Numbered from the stretch's first letter, positions 51,405 through 60,367 are shown. The stretch: 64,000 nucleotides of DNA from JACVRW01 sp963734025 (GCA_963734025.1 CAVTFR010000008.1:1-64000), one strand, 5' to 3'. The notes: generated by a model from the sequence alone, not told the origin. A program made the numbers and translations.

Positions 51405-51437
51405 GACCAGGGAGTGACCAGGGTCTTCACGGGCGCG
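51405..51437 (+). promoter_or_regulatory. GACCAGGG element, copy 4 (Bax inhibitor operon)
   Basis: GACCAGGG, 3 nt, GACCAGGG, 4 nt, CACGGGCGCG, ending 40 bp before the GTG at 51478. It is on the plus strand, matching the direction of its target, as the other three copies match theirs. The following bases (ACG.GCAGAC) also match those after copy 1. Confidence 0.7.
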
Positions 51438-51477
51438 ACGGGCAGACGAGACGAGCAGGGTTCCTGGCGGTGGTGAC

Positions 51478-52155
51478 GTGAACACCGTCAAGACCAGCTA
51501 CGCCGATTCGACTTTCGGCCGCGAGGCGATCGCCCGCGACCCGGCCCGAGAGCTGCTCGGGCAGGTCATGGGGTTCGTGGCCGTCACGGTCGCCTTCGCC
51601 GCGCTCGGCGCCTACCTCGGACGCGATCTGAGCGGTGCGACCGGGCTGGTGCTGTTCATCGGCGCGTTCGCGTGCGTCATCGGGCTCAACATCGCCGCCG
51701 CGAAGGGCCGCGAGCAACTGGCGATCGGACTCCTGTTCGGGCTGGGGCTGCTGCTCGGACTCGCGGTCGCCCCCTTGATCGCCGACTACGCCGGGGCCGA
51801 CCCATCGGCTCTGTGGCAGGCGGCAGGAGCCACCGCGGCGTTCGTCGCCGCGCTCGGGGCGTATGGCTACGCCACCCGCAGAGACCTGTCGTCGTGGGCG
51901 CGAACCCTGTTCTGGGCGCTGTTGGGGCTGATCGTGTTCGGGATCGTGGCGATCTTCGTCTCGATCCCGGGCAGCAACATCATCTACGCCGTCGCAGGCC
52001 TCGCGATCTTCGGCGGTTTCACGATCTTCGACTTCAACCGGCTGCGCCGAGCGAATGCCGACAGCAGCAGCGTCGTGATCGCCGCCAGCATCTTCCTCGA
52101 CATCTTCAACGTCTTTCTGCTCTTCCTCAACCTGTTCGGCGGTAACCGCGAGTGA
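51478..52155 (+). CDS. Bax inhibitor-1/YccA-like membrane protein
   Basis: The 225-residue protein has seven hydrophobic helices and the family layout: a short polar N-terminus, helix pairs GFVAVTVAFAALGAYLG and LVLFIGAFACVIGLNIAAA, and the C-terminal IYAVAGLAIFGGFTIFDFNR segment with conserved Asp before the last helix (SSVVIAASIFLDIFNVFLLF). BI-1 proteins are pH-sensitive calcium-leak channels or protease modulators. The GTG start at 51478 lies 40 bp after element copy 4. Its stop overlaps the start of the beta-helix gene, an unusual partner. Confidence 0.88.
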   Translation: MNTVKTSYADSTFGREAIARDPARELLGQVMGFVAVTVAFAALGAYLGRDLSGATGLVLFIGAFACVIGLNIAAAKGREQLAIGLLFGLGLLLGLAVAPLIADYAGADPSALWQAAGATAAFVAALGAYGYATRRDLSSWARTLFWALLGLIVFGIVAIFVSIPGSNIIYAVAGLAIFGGFTIFDFNRLRRANADSSSVVIAASIFLDIFNVFLLFLNLFGGNRE

Positions 52156-54099
52156 TCGCCCGCGGGTCCTGTCTGAGCGTGGGAATCGTCGCGCTTGCCC
52201 TGCTATTGGGCGCTCCGGCCACGGCACTGGCGGGCGGTGATGAAGAAGCTCAGGCGCCGCCGAGCGGCGGGCCCCCCGGCCCCTGGGAGGATCGCGAGGT
52301 CGGCGAGGGCGAGGACCTGCCCTACCGCCCCACGGATGCCAGGAGCTGCCGGCTGGAGGGCGTCCGCCGCGCCGGCCCCGGCTCCGTGCTCGGCGTCTGG
52401 ACGGTGGGCGCGCGCTGTGGGATCGCCAAGCACGTCGTTCGCGGATACCAGCGCTGCCTGGTAAGCGAGAGCGGCCGCGAGGGCCGCTGCTACGGGCGCG
52501 TGGAGAAGCGCTGCGTGCGGCGGGTCTTCCTCGGGCGCTGCTGGCTGCGCGATCGCATTTTCAGGAGGCAGGTCGAGGGCTACGGCTGCACCGAGCGGCG
52601 GCTGTACGAGGTCGAGAGCATCTACGAAGGACGCGTCGACTGCCGCAAGCGCGGCCGGCGGATCAGTCACCGATACACGCTGCTCCCCGAGAAGCCCGTC
52701 TCGGCCGGCACCGAGCGGCAGCTGCGGGCCGCGTGGGCCAATCCGCGCGTGACGGCGATCGACATCACAGCCGACATCTTCCTGCGGGCGTGTGAGCGGG
52801 GCGACCCCATGCGCGAGTCAGGGCGCCCGATCCTTCTGGACGGGCACGGCCACACCCTGCGACAGACGTGCTTCGAGAAGCGGCTGCTCCGGCAAGACGG
52901 CACCGGCTACGTGGAGCTCCGGAACGTGACGCTCACGCGCGGCGGAAGCGACGGCCCGGGTGCCGCCGTGACCACCCGGGGCGAGATCATGGTGGTCGAC
53001 TCCAAGGTCCACCAGAACCTCGCCGAGGAGCCCGGCGGAGGGATCATGTCGCAGCGCAGAGCGACGATCGTCCGCTCGGTCATCACCGGCAACCTCGCGA
53101 ACGACGACGGCGGGGGCGTCTACGCCCGCCGCGGCGGCGTGCAGGTGTTCGACTCGATCGTCAACGGCAATCTCGTCGATGGCTCGGGCGGCGCGATCGG
53201 CTCGACCGGGGACATCCTGGTGGTCCGCTCGCACGTCGACGGCAATACGACCGACGGCGACGGCGGCGCGCTCTACGCCGACGAGGATGGTGACATCACG
53301 GTGATCGACTCGACCGTGGACGGCAGCGACGCGGACGGCCCCGGTGGCGCGATCTTCACCCTCGACGGGGACGTGACGGTCGTCAACTCGACCGTGAATG
53401 GCAACCGCGCCGACGACCGGGGCGGCGCGATCTCCGGCGAGGCCGACCGTGACGATCATCAACTCCACGATCGCCCGCAACGCCGCCGTTGCGCACGTCG
53501 GCGGGGGCATCTGGGCGCGCGGCGACCTCTACATCGCGAACTCGACGATCAGCCACAACTTCGCCGAGGGCCTCGGCGGTGGCGTGTTCGCGACCGGGAC
53601 GGTCGGGCTCGTCAAGTCCACGATCATGGACAACGTCGCGCCCGTCGCGGCGAACGTCGGCGCAGGCGAGCGGCTCGACGCCTTCGGCTCGATCATCGGC
53701 CCGCCGGACACGGAATTCACCGGCGGCCAGGTTCAGCCGGCCGGCCGGAACTGCCAGGTGCCGGCCGGGCGCTCGTACGGCTACAACTTCGTGTCGGACG
53801 CCTCGTGCGGGCTGAGCGCGCCCACGGACATCGTCGGAAGCGCTGACCCGATGCTGAGCGAGCTGAGCCAGAACGGCGGCCTCGGCGAGACGCGCCAGCC
53901 CGAGCCGGGCAGTCCCGTGCTGGACCGTATCCCGGCGGCCGACTGCAGCTTCGCGCCGTTCGGCGATGTGCGCGAGGGCGACCAGCACCTGGAGGGCCTG
54001 ATCGCCGACCGGCTCGCGCTCGCCGCGATGGACCAGCGCGGCGTCCCCCGGCCGCAGGGCCCGGCATGCGACATCGGCGCCCTGGAGGTGACGGGATGA
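52152..54099 (+). pseudogene. Secreted right-handed beta-helix protein, frameshifted
   Basis: A signal peptide (SVGIVALALLLGAPATALAG) is followed by a Cys-rich region of about 170 residues (six or more CxxR-type cysteines) and then parallel beta-helix rungs such as VVDSKVHQNLAEEPGGGI, VVNSTVNGNRADDRGGAI. One extra G near 53444 breaks the frame. The second frame carries on with VTIINSTIARNAAVAHVGGG and a typical C-terminal SPVLDRIPAADCSFA..DIGALEVTG end at 54099. Restored, it would be about 648 residues of the choice-of-anchor or polymorphic-membrane-repeat kind. The GTG start overlaps the BI-1 stop, and the end overlaps the next gene. Confidence 0.72.
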
Positions 54100-54941
54100 C
54101 GGCCCGATTCGGATCGAAGCCCATGGGACTTCTGGCGGCCGCGGTCGTGTGCGGCTGCGGCGCCGTCGTGGCGCTCGGCTTCGGAGGATCCGCAGTCTCG
54201 GATGCGCGACCCGATGCCGGCGCGGCAGGAGAGGACTCGCCCTGGCCGCGGACCAACGCGCTGCGCCCGAACGTGCGCGCGCTGCGACGGGAGGTCGACG
54301 ACCTTACCGAGCAGGTCGAGATGATGGAGCAGTCCGCGGAGGGCTACGAGGACTGGCAGACGTGCATCGAGTACGTGCCGGTCAACGAGCAGGGCGACCG
54401 TGATCGGGAGTCCGGATACCTCTACGACGACCGTGACGGGACCGGCGTCGGATTCATGGACGGGATCGCCGTCGACAGGCGACGCCGCCGTGGCAGAGAG
54501 GACTACCTGTTCATCCACTTCCGCGGTGAGGGCTGCCGGAGCGACAGCCCCCAACCGGGCGGGACCGCCGAGCCCGCGTCCGTGCGCGCAACGAGCGCGC
54601 GCTCGCGCCGCCAACGCCAACCCGGCCTCAAGGGCCAGGTGAAGCTGCTCGAGCGCCAGGCGAGGCGCCTGTTCGAGAGGTCGCAACGGCTGGAGACGAT
54701 CTCCGAACGCTTCGACGAGTGGGAGTCGTGCGTCTCGTGGGTGCCCGTGACCGAGCTCGGCGACCCCGACCAGAGGTTCGGCTACCTCTTCGGGCCCAAG
54801 GGCGACCCTGCCGGCTACAGGGCTGCGCTGCACATAGACCGCGCCGACTGGGACGACCCGGACTACATGTTCCTTGCGCTCGTCGGCGGTGACCGACCGG
54901 GCCGCCACTGTCAAGACGAACCGGGAGAGGCGATCGACTGA
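54096..54941 (+). CDS. Secreted protein with two copies of an unrecognised domain
   Basis: The 281-residue protein has an N-terminal membrane segment or signal (MGLLAAAVVCGCGAVVALGF) and then two copies of a domain of about 90 residues: a coiled-coil helix (ALRREVDDLTEQVEMMEQSA), W-x2-C-x4-VPV-x-E-x-GD, GYL, an ID strand, DY.F and a closing Cys. The second copy (LLERQARRLFERSQRLETIS, WESCVSWVPVTELGD, DDPDYMFLAL) aligns position by position. A third copy makes up the next gene. The paired cysteines may form one disulfide per domain. The ATG overlaps the beta-helix stop. The function is unknown. Confidence 0.75.
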   Translation: MTARFGSKPMGLLAAAVVCGCGAVVALGFGGSAVSDARPDAGAAGEDSPWPRTNALRPNVRALRREVDDLTEQVEMMEQSAEGYEDWQTCIEYVPVNEQGDRDRESGYLYDDRDGTGVGFMDGIAVDRRRRRGREDYLFIHFRGEGCRSDSPQPGGTAEPASVRATSARSRRQRQPGLKGQVKLLERQARRLFERSQRLETISERFDEWESCVSWVPVTELGDPDQRFGYLFGPKGDPAGYRAALHIDRADWDDPDYMFLALVGGDRPGRHCQDEPGEAID

Positions 54942-54942
54942 G

Positions 54943-55356
54943 ATGCGCCGAGCTCTGATCCTCATATCGGTGTGCGCCGCCGCGGCGGTATGCGCGCCGT
55001 CGGCACTGGCGGGAGGAGGGGCGCCCGACAGCCCGGCGTCCCTACGCGATCGGATCGAGGACCTCCAGGAAGAGGTCGAGTCGCTCACCGAGGACATCGA
55101 GGACCTGGGCGAACCGGTCGAGGAGTTCGAGCTCTTCGACCAGTGCGCCTACACGATCGGCGTGACCCAGTACGGCACATGGGGCGGAGACACCGGGTTC
55201 CACTTCGGGCCGGGCGGAACGATGCGCCGGCCGGCGCTCGCGATCGACATGCGCGGGTTCGGCACCCCGCAATACGACTTCCTCGCCTTCCCCGGCGAGG
55301 AGCCGCCGAGCATCGAGTGCAACGAGGACGCCGGCGAGGAGTTCATTGACGGCTGA
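54943..55356 (+). CDS. Secreted single-copy paralogue of the upstream domain protein
   Basis: The 137-residue protein has a clear signal peptide (ALILISVCAAAAVCAPSALA) and one domain of the same type as the two in the preceding gene: a coiled coil (LRDRIEDLQEEVESLTEDIE), Cys in FDQCAYTIGVTQYGTWGGD, LAIDMRGF, YDFLAF and a final Cys (IECNEDAG). The central VPV is replaced by TIGV. It starts 1 bp after the upstream stop and is the last gene of the BI-1/beta-helix operon. Together with the upstream gene it defines a small secreted protein family I do not recognise. Confidence 0.75.
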   Translation: MRRALILISVCAAAAVCAPSALAGGGAPDSPASLRDRIEDLQEEVESLTEDIEDLGEPVEEFELFDQCAYTIGVTQYGTWGGDTGFHFGPGGTMRRPALAIDMRGFGTPQYDFLAFPGEEPPSIECNEDAGEEFIDG

Positions 55357-55462
55357 GCGTGGCCCTGCAGCGCGCTGACGGCTACCTGCCGATCGCTGAC
55401 TACGCGCTGCTGTCTGACTGCCACTCGGGGGCTCGTCGGGCTACCTGGGAAAATGCGGCGAC

Positions 55463-56230
55463 GTGCATCTGACGCGTCTTGATCGCACCATCCTGCTTGC
55501 CGCGCTCGGAGCGTGCGCGGGAGCGCTCGCGCTTGCGGCGCCGGCGTCGGCGGCGCCGGATTGCTTGTCCGAACGGGCGAGTGCCGATTCGGTGGGCAAG
55601 CCGACGGCGGCGGCGTCCTGGCGGGCCGGGCTCGTCAGCCGCACCCGGCTGTGGCGGCGGGTGCCGCACAGGCGCGACGCGAGCATCGGGTCGGTCGCGC
55701 CGCGCGATGCATCGTGGCTGCTCGTGCTGCGCGCGAAGCGCGATTCGCGCGGGGACTGCTGGCTGCGGGTGCGCCTGCCGTCCCGCCCCAACACCGCCGC
55801 CGCCTGGGTCGGCTTCGATCGGGTCGTGCTCCGGCCCACTGCGTGGCGGCTCGTCATCTCGCGGCGCGCGCGGACGCTCTCTGTCTTCCGGGCCGGGGAG
55901 CGGGTGCGTCGCTTCCGCGTCGTCATCGGGGCCCCGGTGACGCCCACGCCGGGCGGGTTCTTCTCGATCGTCGGTGTATGGCCGTGGAACCCCGCGGACT
56001 TCCTCGGCACGTACATCCTCCCGATCACCGCTCACAGCCCGGTGCTCCAGGAGTTCGGGGGCGGCGACGGGCGCGTCGGCATTCACGGCCGCGGCGGCTC
56101 GAGCCTGCTCGACCCGCTCGGCGCCGCTCGCAGCCACGGCTGCATCCGGCTGGCGAACGGGGCGATCAGCTGGATCGTCCGCAGGATCGGCGCCGGGCGG
56201 TTGCCGGGCATCCCGGTACGGGTGCGCTGA
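55463..56230 (+). CDS. L,D-transpeptidase (YkuD domain)
   Basis: The 255-residue exported enzyme has a signal peptide (LAALGACAGALALAAPASAA), a linker of about 90 residues and a C-terminal YkuD domain. The active site is GIHGRGG followed by RSHGCIRLANGAI, with the nucleophile Cys in SHGCIR. These enzymes form 3-3 cross-links in peptidoglycan or attach proteins to it. The GTG at 55463 is the start; an SH3-like strand set (LLVLRAKRDSRGDCWLRVRL) precedes the catalytic part. It is monocistronic, about 100 bp after the secreted-domain operon. Confidence 0.88.
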   Translation: MHLTRLDRTILLAALGACAGALALAAPASAAPDCLSERASADSVGKPTAAASWRAGLVSRTRLWRRVPHRRDASIGSVAPRDASWLLVLRAKRDSRGDCWLRVRLPSRPNTAAAWVGFDRVVLRPTAWRLVISRRARTLSVFRAGERVRRFRVVIGAPVTPTPGGFFSIVGVWPWNPADFLGTYILPITAHSPVLQEFGGGDGRVGIHGRGGSSLLDPLGAARSHGCIRLANGAISWIVRRIGAGRLPGIPVRVR

Positions 56231-56247
56231 GCCGGCGCCCGGCCGCG

Positions 56248-56263
56248 TGTGAGACGTCTCACA
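56248..56263. promoter_or_regulatory. Perfect 16-bp palindrome upstream of the flavoprotein gene
   Basis: TGTGAGAC-GTCTCACA, fully symmetric with no spacer, lies 18 bp after the L,D-transpeptidase stop and before the flavoprotein frame. Size and symmetry fit a dimeric repressor site (TetR- or GntR-like). No regulator gene is adjacent. Confidence 0.55.
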
Positions 56264-56435
56264 GTACCCCGTCGGGACGAATGGTTTGCTCGCCATACCG
56301 ATGAATCGTGACCCCCTCTCGCGGTCTTATCGATCAACCATGTCCCGCCACATCGCCACACTTCCCAACACCTCGCCCCGGTCCGCCCGGCATGGCGAGC
56401 GGCGGCGCTTCCGTCACGGGAACCCGCGCGCGCGT

Positions 56436-57346
56436 GTGCAGCAGCTGGACGCGGTGGTCGTGGGAGGCGGTCCGGCGGGTCTGAGCGCCGCGCTCGTCCT
56501 CGGTAGAGCGCGCCGGCGGGTGCTGGTCGTGGACACCGGCCGCCCCGCGAACGTCGAATCGAATGCAATAGGAGGGCTGCTCGGCCAGCGCGGCGTGGCG
56601 CCCGTCGAGCTGCGCCACGCCGGCCGTGAGCAGCTCGTGGACCTCCCGACCGTCGAGGTCCGGGACGCCGCCGTCATCGACGCCGACGTCGGGTCCGAGC
56701 GACCCGGGGTGAGGCTCAGCGACGGAAGCGAGCTGCGCACCCGCGCGCTCGTCCTGGCGCACGGGCTGACCTACGAGCCGCCGGCGCTGCCGGGCATCGA
56801 GCCGCTGTGGGCCCGGTCGGTGTTCCACTGCCCGTTCTGCGACGGGTGGGAGGTGCGTGACCGCGCACTGGCCGTGCACGGCAACGGGCCCGACGTCGTC
56901 CGCTCCGCGGTCGTCGTGTCGGGATGGAGCAGCGACGTGGTCCTGTTGACGGACGGGCCGGCGCGCCTGGGCGACTCCGGGCGGGCGTTACTCGACGCCG
57001 CGGGCGTGCGCGTCCGGGAAGAGCCGATTCGGCGGCTGACCGGGCAACGACGGTCGCCTGGACCGGATCGAGTTCAACGTCCGGCCCCGCTCTGGAGCGC
57101 GACGCGCTGTTCGTGCGCACACGGCGCGAGCAGCCGAACGGGCTGGCGGCGGGGCTGGGCTGCGAGCTGACCGCGGGCGGGACGATCGTGACCGACGGCG
57201 ACGGCCGGACCGCGGTGGCCGGAGTCTATGCCGCCGGCGACGCCGCTACGGAGAGCCTGCGCTCGGTGGCGGGCGCGATGGGGTCGGGGTCCCGGGCCGC
57301 CCTGGCCGTCGCACTCGACCACATGCCGGTCGCGGCGGCGGCCTGA
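56436..57346 (+). pseudogene. Thioredoxin-reductase-like flavoprotein with two single-base insertions
   Basis: The first frame holds the FAD motif (DAVVVGGGPAGLSAALVLGR), an HGL block and the redox site SVFHCPFCDGWEVRDRALAV, then VREEPIRRLTG. One extra C near 57045 and another near 57087 shift the frame twice; between them NDGRLDRIEFNVRP is readable, and after them ALERDALFVRTRREQPNGLA, GTIVTDGDGRTAVAGVYAAG, DAATESLRSVAGAMGSG reach 57346. Repaired, it is a complete NAD(P)/FAD oxidoreductase of about 303 residues from the GTG at 56436. The frame is open back to 56286, so the start is uncertain. Confidence 0.72.
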
Positions 57347-57354
57347 GACCGTCT

Positions 57355-58308
57355 TCAGCCGCTTCGCGTCCGGTTGCCGTCAGGCTCCTTGCCCGCGTCG
57401 ATCGAGTCTCGATCGAGCTGGGCGTCTGCCTGCGAGACGGGGTCCTCGAGGGGCTCGAGATGGGTGAAGACGACCAGGCCTGGAACCACGTCGCGCAGGG
57501 TCGTCTCGATGCGCTCGAGGAGATCGTGGCCCCGCTGGACCGTCCAGTCTCCAGGCACGAGGACGTGCACCGAGGCGAACGAGCGCCGGCCGGCCTGGCG
57601 GGTGCGCAGCGCGTGGAAGCGGATGGGCGTGTCGCCGTAGTCGTCGAGAACGCGCTGGATGGCGGCCCGCTCTTCCTCAGGGAGGGCGCGATCCAGCAGC
57701 CCGCCGGTGAAGCGGCGGACGAGCGCGACGCCCGTGACGACGATGTTGACCGCAACCGCAAGCGCGATGATTGGGTCCAGGCGCTCCCAGCCGGTCAGGG
57801 CTACCGCGGCGACGCCGGCGATGACGCCTATCGACGTCCAAACGTCGGTGAGGAGATGACGCCCGTCGGATTCGAGTGTCACGGAGCGCTCGCGGCGACC
57901 GGCGCGCAGGAGCGTGAGCCCTACGCCGAGGTTGATCGCGGATGCTCCTGCAGAGATCGCGAGCCCAATGCCGACGTCCTCCAGCGGGGTCGGATTGATC
58001 AGGCGCTCGATCGCAACCCATCCGATACTGCCGGCGGCGACGATGATCAGCGCGCCCTCTACGCCGGCCGAGATGTACTCCGCCTTGGCGTGCCCGTACG
58101 TGTGCTCGTCGTCGGGTGGTTTCGCGGCCCAGCGGAGCACGATCACCGCCAACACCGCCGCGGCGAGGTTCACCAGCGACTCGAAGGCGTCGGAGAGCAG
58201 GCCGGCAGAGCCCGTCAGCTGCCATGCCAGGGTCTTGAGTGCGATGGTGACCAGCGCGGCGGCGACCGCGACGTATGCGTACTGGTTGAGCGTGCGCATG
58301 TCCGTCAT
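57355..58308 (-). CDS. Cation diffusion facilitator (CDF) metal transporter
   Basis: The 317-residue protein has six helices and a C-terminal cytoplasmic metal-binding domain (DTPIRFHALRTRQAGRRSFA, SVHVLVPGDWTVQRGHDLLE). Transport-site segments are GLLSDAFESLVNLAA in helix 2 and DGRHLLTDVWTSIGV in helix 5; the former has the ESxxN variant rather than HxxxD. HTYGHAKAEY follows helix 3. CDF proteins exchange Zn, Fe, Mn or similar ions for protons. It is convergent with the flavoprotein and lies 27 bp downstream of the P450 gene's end on the same strand orientation, but is probably separate. Confidence 0.88.
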   Translation of the reverse strand: MTDMRTLNQYAYVAVAAALVTIALKTLAWQLTGSAGLLSDAFESLVNLAAAVLAVIVLRWAAKPPDDEHTYGHAKAEYISAGVEGALIIVAAGSIGWVAIERLINPTPLEDVGIGLAISAGASAINLGVGLTLLRAGRRERSVTLESDGRHLLTDVWTSIGVIAGVAAVALTGWERLDPIIALAVAVNIVVTGVALVRRFTGGLLDRALPEEERAAIQRVLDDYGDTPIRFHALRTRQAGRRSFASVHVLVPGDWTVQRGHDLLERIETTLRDVVPGLVVFTHLEPLEDPVSQADAQLDRDSIDAGKEPDGNRTRSG

Positions 58309-58335
58309 CCCGAGAGCTCTCCGATTCGGCGTCGG

Positions 58336-59754
58336 CTACGCAGCCCGCTCGCGCACGATCACCGGCAGGCCGCCTCGCGGCGAGAGCGTCGGCATCTGGC
58401 GGATCGAGAGAGGCCGCATCGGCTCGGCGAGCTCCAGCGAGTAGCGGCGCAGCACCACCGTCGCGATCGACTTGACCTCGAGCTGGCCGAAGCGCATGCC
58501 GATGCAGGTGCGCGAGCCGCCGCCGAACGGCACGTAGGCGCCCTTCGGAAGCTTGGCTCGCTCCTCGGGAGTGAAGCGCTCGGGCCGGAATCGCCACGGC
58601 TGCGGAAAGACATGGGGCAGATGGTGGCTCGCCCACGAGCAGTAGTTGACGAGCACCCCGCCGGGGACGCGCACGCCGTTCAGCTCGAACGGCTCGATCG
58701 AGCGCCGCGGCCCGATCCAGGCCGGCGGGTACATGCGCAGCGTCTCGTCGACGGCCATCTCGAGTCGCGGCAGCTGCCCCACGAGCTGGGCAGCGCTGGG
58801 CGGGCCGCCGTTCAGAACCTCGTCCTGCTCGGCGAGCAGCGGGGCCTGTTCCTCGGGGCTGCGGGCCAGCTCGTAGAAGAGGAAGGTGACCGTCGAGGTG
58901 GTGGTGTCGTGACCCGCGAACAGCAGCGTCATGACCTGGTCGCGCAGCTCCTGCTCGGAGAGACGCCCGCCGTTTTCGTCCTCGGCGTCGAGCAGGAGGC
59001 TCAGGATGTCGGTGCCGCGCTCGCCGGAGCGGCGCCGGTGCTCGATCTCGGCGAAGATCACCTGGTCGAGGCGCGCGCGTGAGCGCCGCATCCGCCGCCA
59101 GGGGCTCCCCGGTCCGCGCAGCATCTGGACGGCGTAGTCCTCGCCCCAGTAGCCGAGCGCGCGCTCGAACTCCTCGGCCATGTGGGCGTCGCGCGCGCCG
59201 CGGTCGGGGTCGAAGCCGAACAGGGCGCGCATGGCGATCCGCAGCGCCAGGGCCCGGGTCCAGGTGTAGAGGTCGAGCCGCTCGCCGTGGCGCCAGCCGG
59301 CCAGCGCCCGCTCGGTCTCGTCGGTCATCGTGCCCGTGGCCGCCGCGATCTGCTCGCGGTGGAAGGCCGGCAGCATGATCTGGCGCGCGCGCCGGTGGTA
59401 GGCCCCGTCGGTGGTCAGAAGGCCGTCGCCGAGCAGCGGGATGAGGTCGCCCATGCCGCCGTCGCGCCAGCGGAAGTTGGCGGCGTTCGAGACGGTCATG
59501 AAGTGGTTGGCCTCCGGGCCGAGGGCGAACACGATCGGCGCGTACATCAGGCGCAGCGTGAAGACCGGGCCGTACTCGTCCTGCAAGCGCAGCAGGAGCG
59601 GCAGCGGGTTGCGCTCGAACTCGCGCGTGCGACGCATGCTGAACGACTGCTCTCCGGGTGGGAACTGGCCGCGCGCCTCGCGCATCCAGCGGATGTCGAA
59701 GCGCAGCCGGTCGAGGACGCCCTCGGTGACCGGCGGTGGCGCGCTGACGCTCAT
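58336..59754 (-). CDS. Cytochrome P450
   Basis: The 472-residue P450 shows the oxygen-binding I-helix (LLFAGHDTTTSTVTFLFYEL), ExxR in VDETLRMYPP, the PERF block (FRPERFTPEE) and the haem loop FGGGSRTCIGMRFGQ with the axial Cys. Its style is that of bacterial class-I CYP enzymes related to the CYP102/CYP110-like group that oxidise fatty acids or terpenoids. The ATG at 59754 was chosen; a longer frame runs into the divergent DUF4126 gene. No ferredoxin or reductase gene is adjacent. The substrate is unknown. Confidence 0.92.
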   Translation of the reverse strand: MSVSAPPPVTEGVLDRLRFDIRWMREARGQFPPGEQSFSMRRTREFERNPLPLLLRLQDEYGPVFTLRLMYAPIVFALGPEANHFMTVSNAANFRWRDGGMGDLIPLLGDGLLTTDGAYHRRARQIMLPAFHREQIAAATGTMTDETERALAGWRHGERLDLYTWTRALALRIAMRALFGFDPDRGARDAHMAEEFERALGYWGEDYAVQMLRGPGSPWRRMRRSRARLDQVIFAEIEHRRRSGERGTDILSLLLDAEDENGGRLSEQELRDQVMTLLFAGHDTTTSTVTFLFYELARSPEEQAPLLAEQDEVLNGGPPSAAQLVGQLPRLEMAVDETLRMYPPAWIGPRRSIEPFELNGVRVPGGVLVNYCSWASHHLPHVFPQPWRFRPERFTPEERAKLPKGAYVPFGGGSRTCIGMRFGQLEVKSIATVVLRRYSLELAEPMRPLSIRQMPTLSPRGGLPVIVRERAA

Positions 59755-59793
59755 GTGGCCCGCAATCCTAGGCGCCCTCCATAGGCTTCCGGT

Positions 59794-60366
59794 ATGGACG
59801 TGGCGAGCGTCTGCGCCGCCTTCGGCCTGTCGGCCGCATCGGGCCTGAACGCCTGGCTGCCGCTGTTCGCGGGCGCGTTGCTCAACCGGCTCGACGTCGT
59901 CGAGCTGGCCGAGCCGTTCGACGACCTGAGCGGAACGGGAGCGATCGTGGTCCTTGGGGTGCTCACGGCAGCCGACTTCATCGGCGACAAGGTGCCGGCG
60001 GTCGATCACGTCCTGCACGCGATCGGGTCGGTGATCGCGCCCATTTCGGGTGCGGTCATGTTCACGGGCCAGGCGGGAGTCGACACCGACGTGCCGACGC
60101 TCGTCTCGGCCGTGCTCGGGGCCGGCACCGCCGAGGCGGTGCACGCGGGCCGCGCGGCGATCCGCCCGCTGTCGACCGCCACCACGGCGGGCGCGGGCAA
60201 CCCTGTCCTGTCGCTGATCGAGGACGCCGGCTCGGCGGTTCTCGTGCTCGTCGCGTTCGTGCTGCCGGTGCTTGCGTTCCTGCTGGTCGTGGGCCTGCTC
60301 GTCGCGCTCTTCACGGGCTGGCGGCGGCTGCGGCGGCGGAGGCCGCCCGTGCGGGCGCCGACCTAG
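59794..60366 (+). CDS. DUF4126-family membrane protein
   Basis: The 190-residue integral membrane protein has about five helices. Family features are the opening (AAFGLSAASGLNAWLPLFAG), TAADFIGDKVPAVDHVLHAI and the C-terminal SLIEDAGSAVLVLVAFVLPV. The tail is basic (WRRLRRRRPPVR). Members of DUF4126 have no established function. It is divergent from the P450 (40 bp apart) and ends 1 bp before the convergent hydrolase gene. Confidence 0.85.
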   Translation: MDVASVCAAFGLSAASGLNAWLPLFAGALLNRLDVVELAEPFDDLSGTGAIVVLGVLTAADFIGDKVPAVDHVLHAIGSVIAPISGAVMFTGQAGVDTDVPTLVSAVLGAGTAEAVHAGRAAIRPLSTATTAGAGNPVLSLIEDAGSAVLVLVAFVLPVLAFLLVVGLLVALFTGWRRLRRRRPPVRAPT

Positions 60367-60367
60367 C

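Noticed and set aside
53398..57346. Programmed +1 frameshifting as a shared mechanism
   Set aside because: The interrupted genes share no slippery sequence or stop-codon context, and the lesions mostly fall in GC runs. Errors or decay are simpler.
59755..60144. N-terminal extension of the P450
   Set aside because: It is antisense to the DUF4126 gene. The ATG at 59754 gives a normal-length P450.
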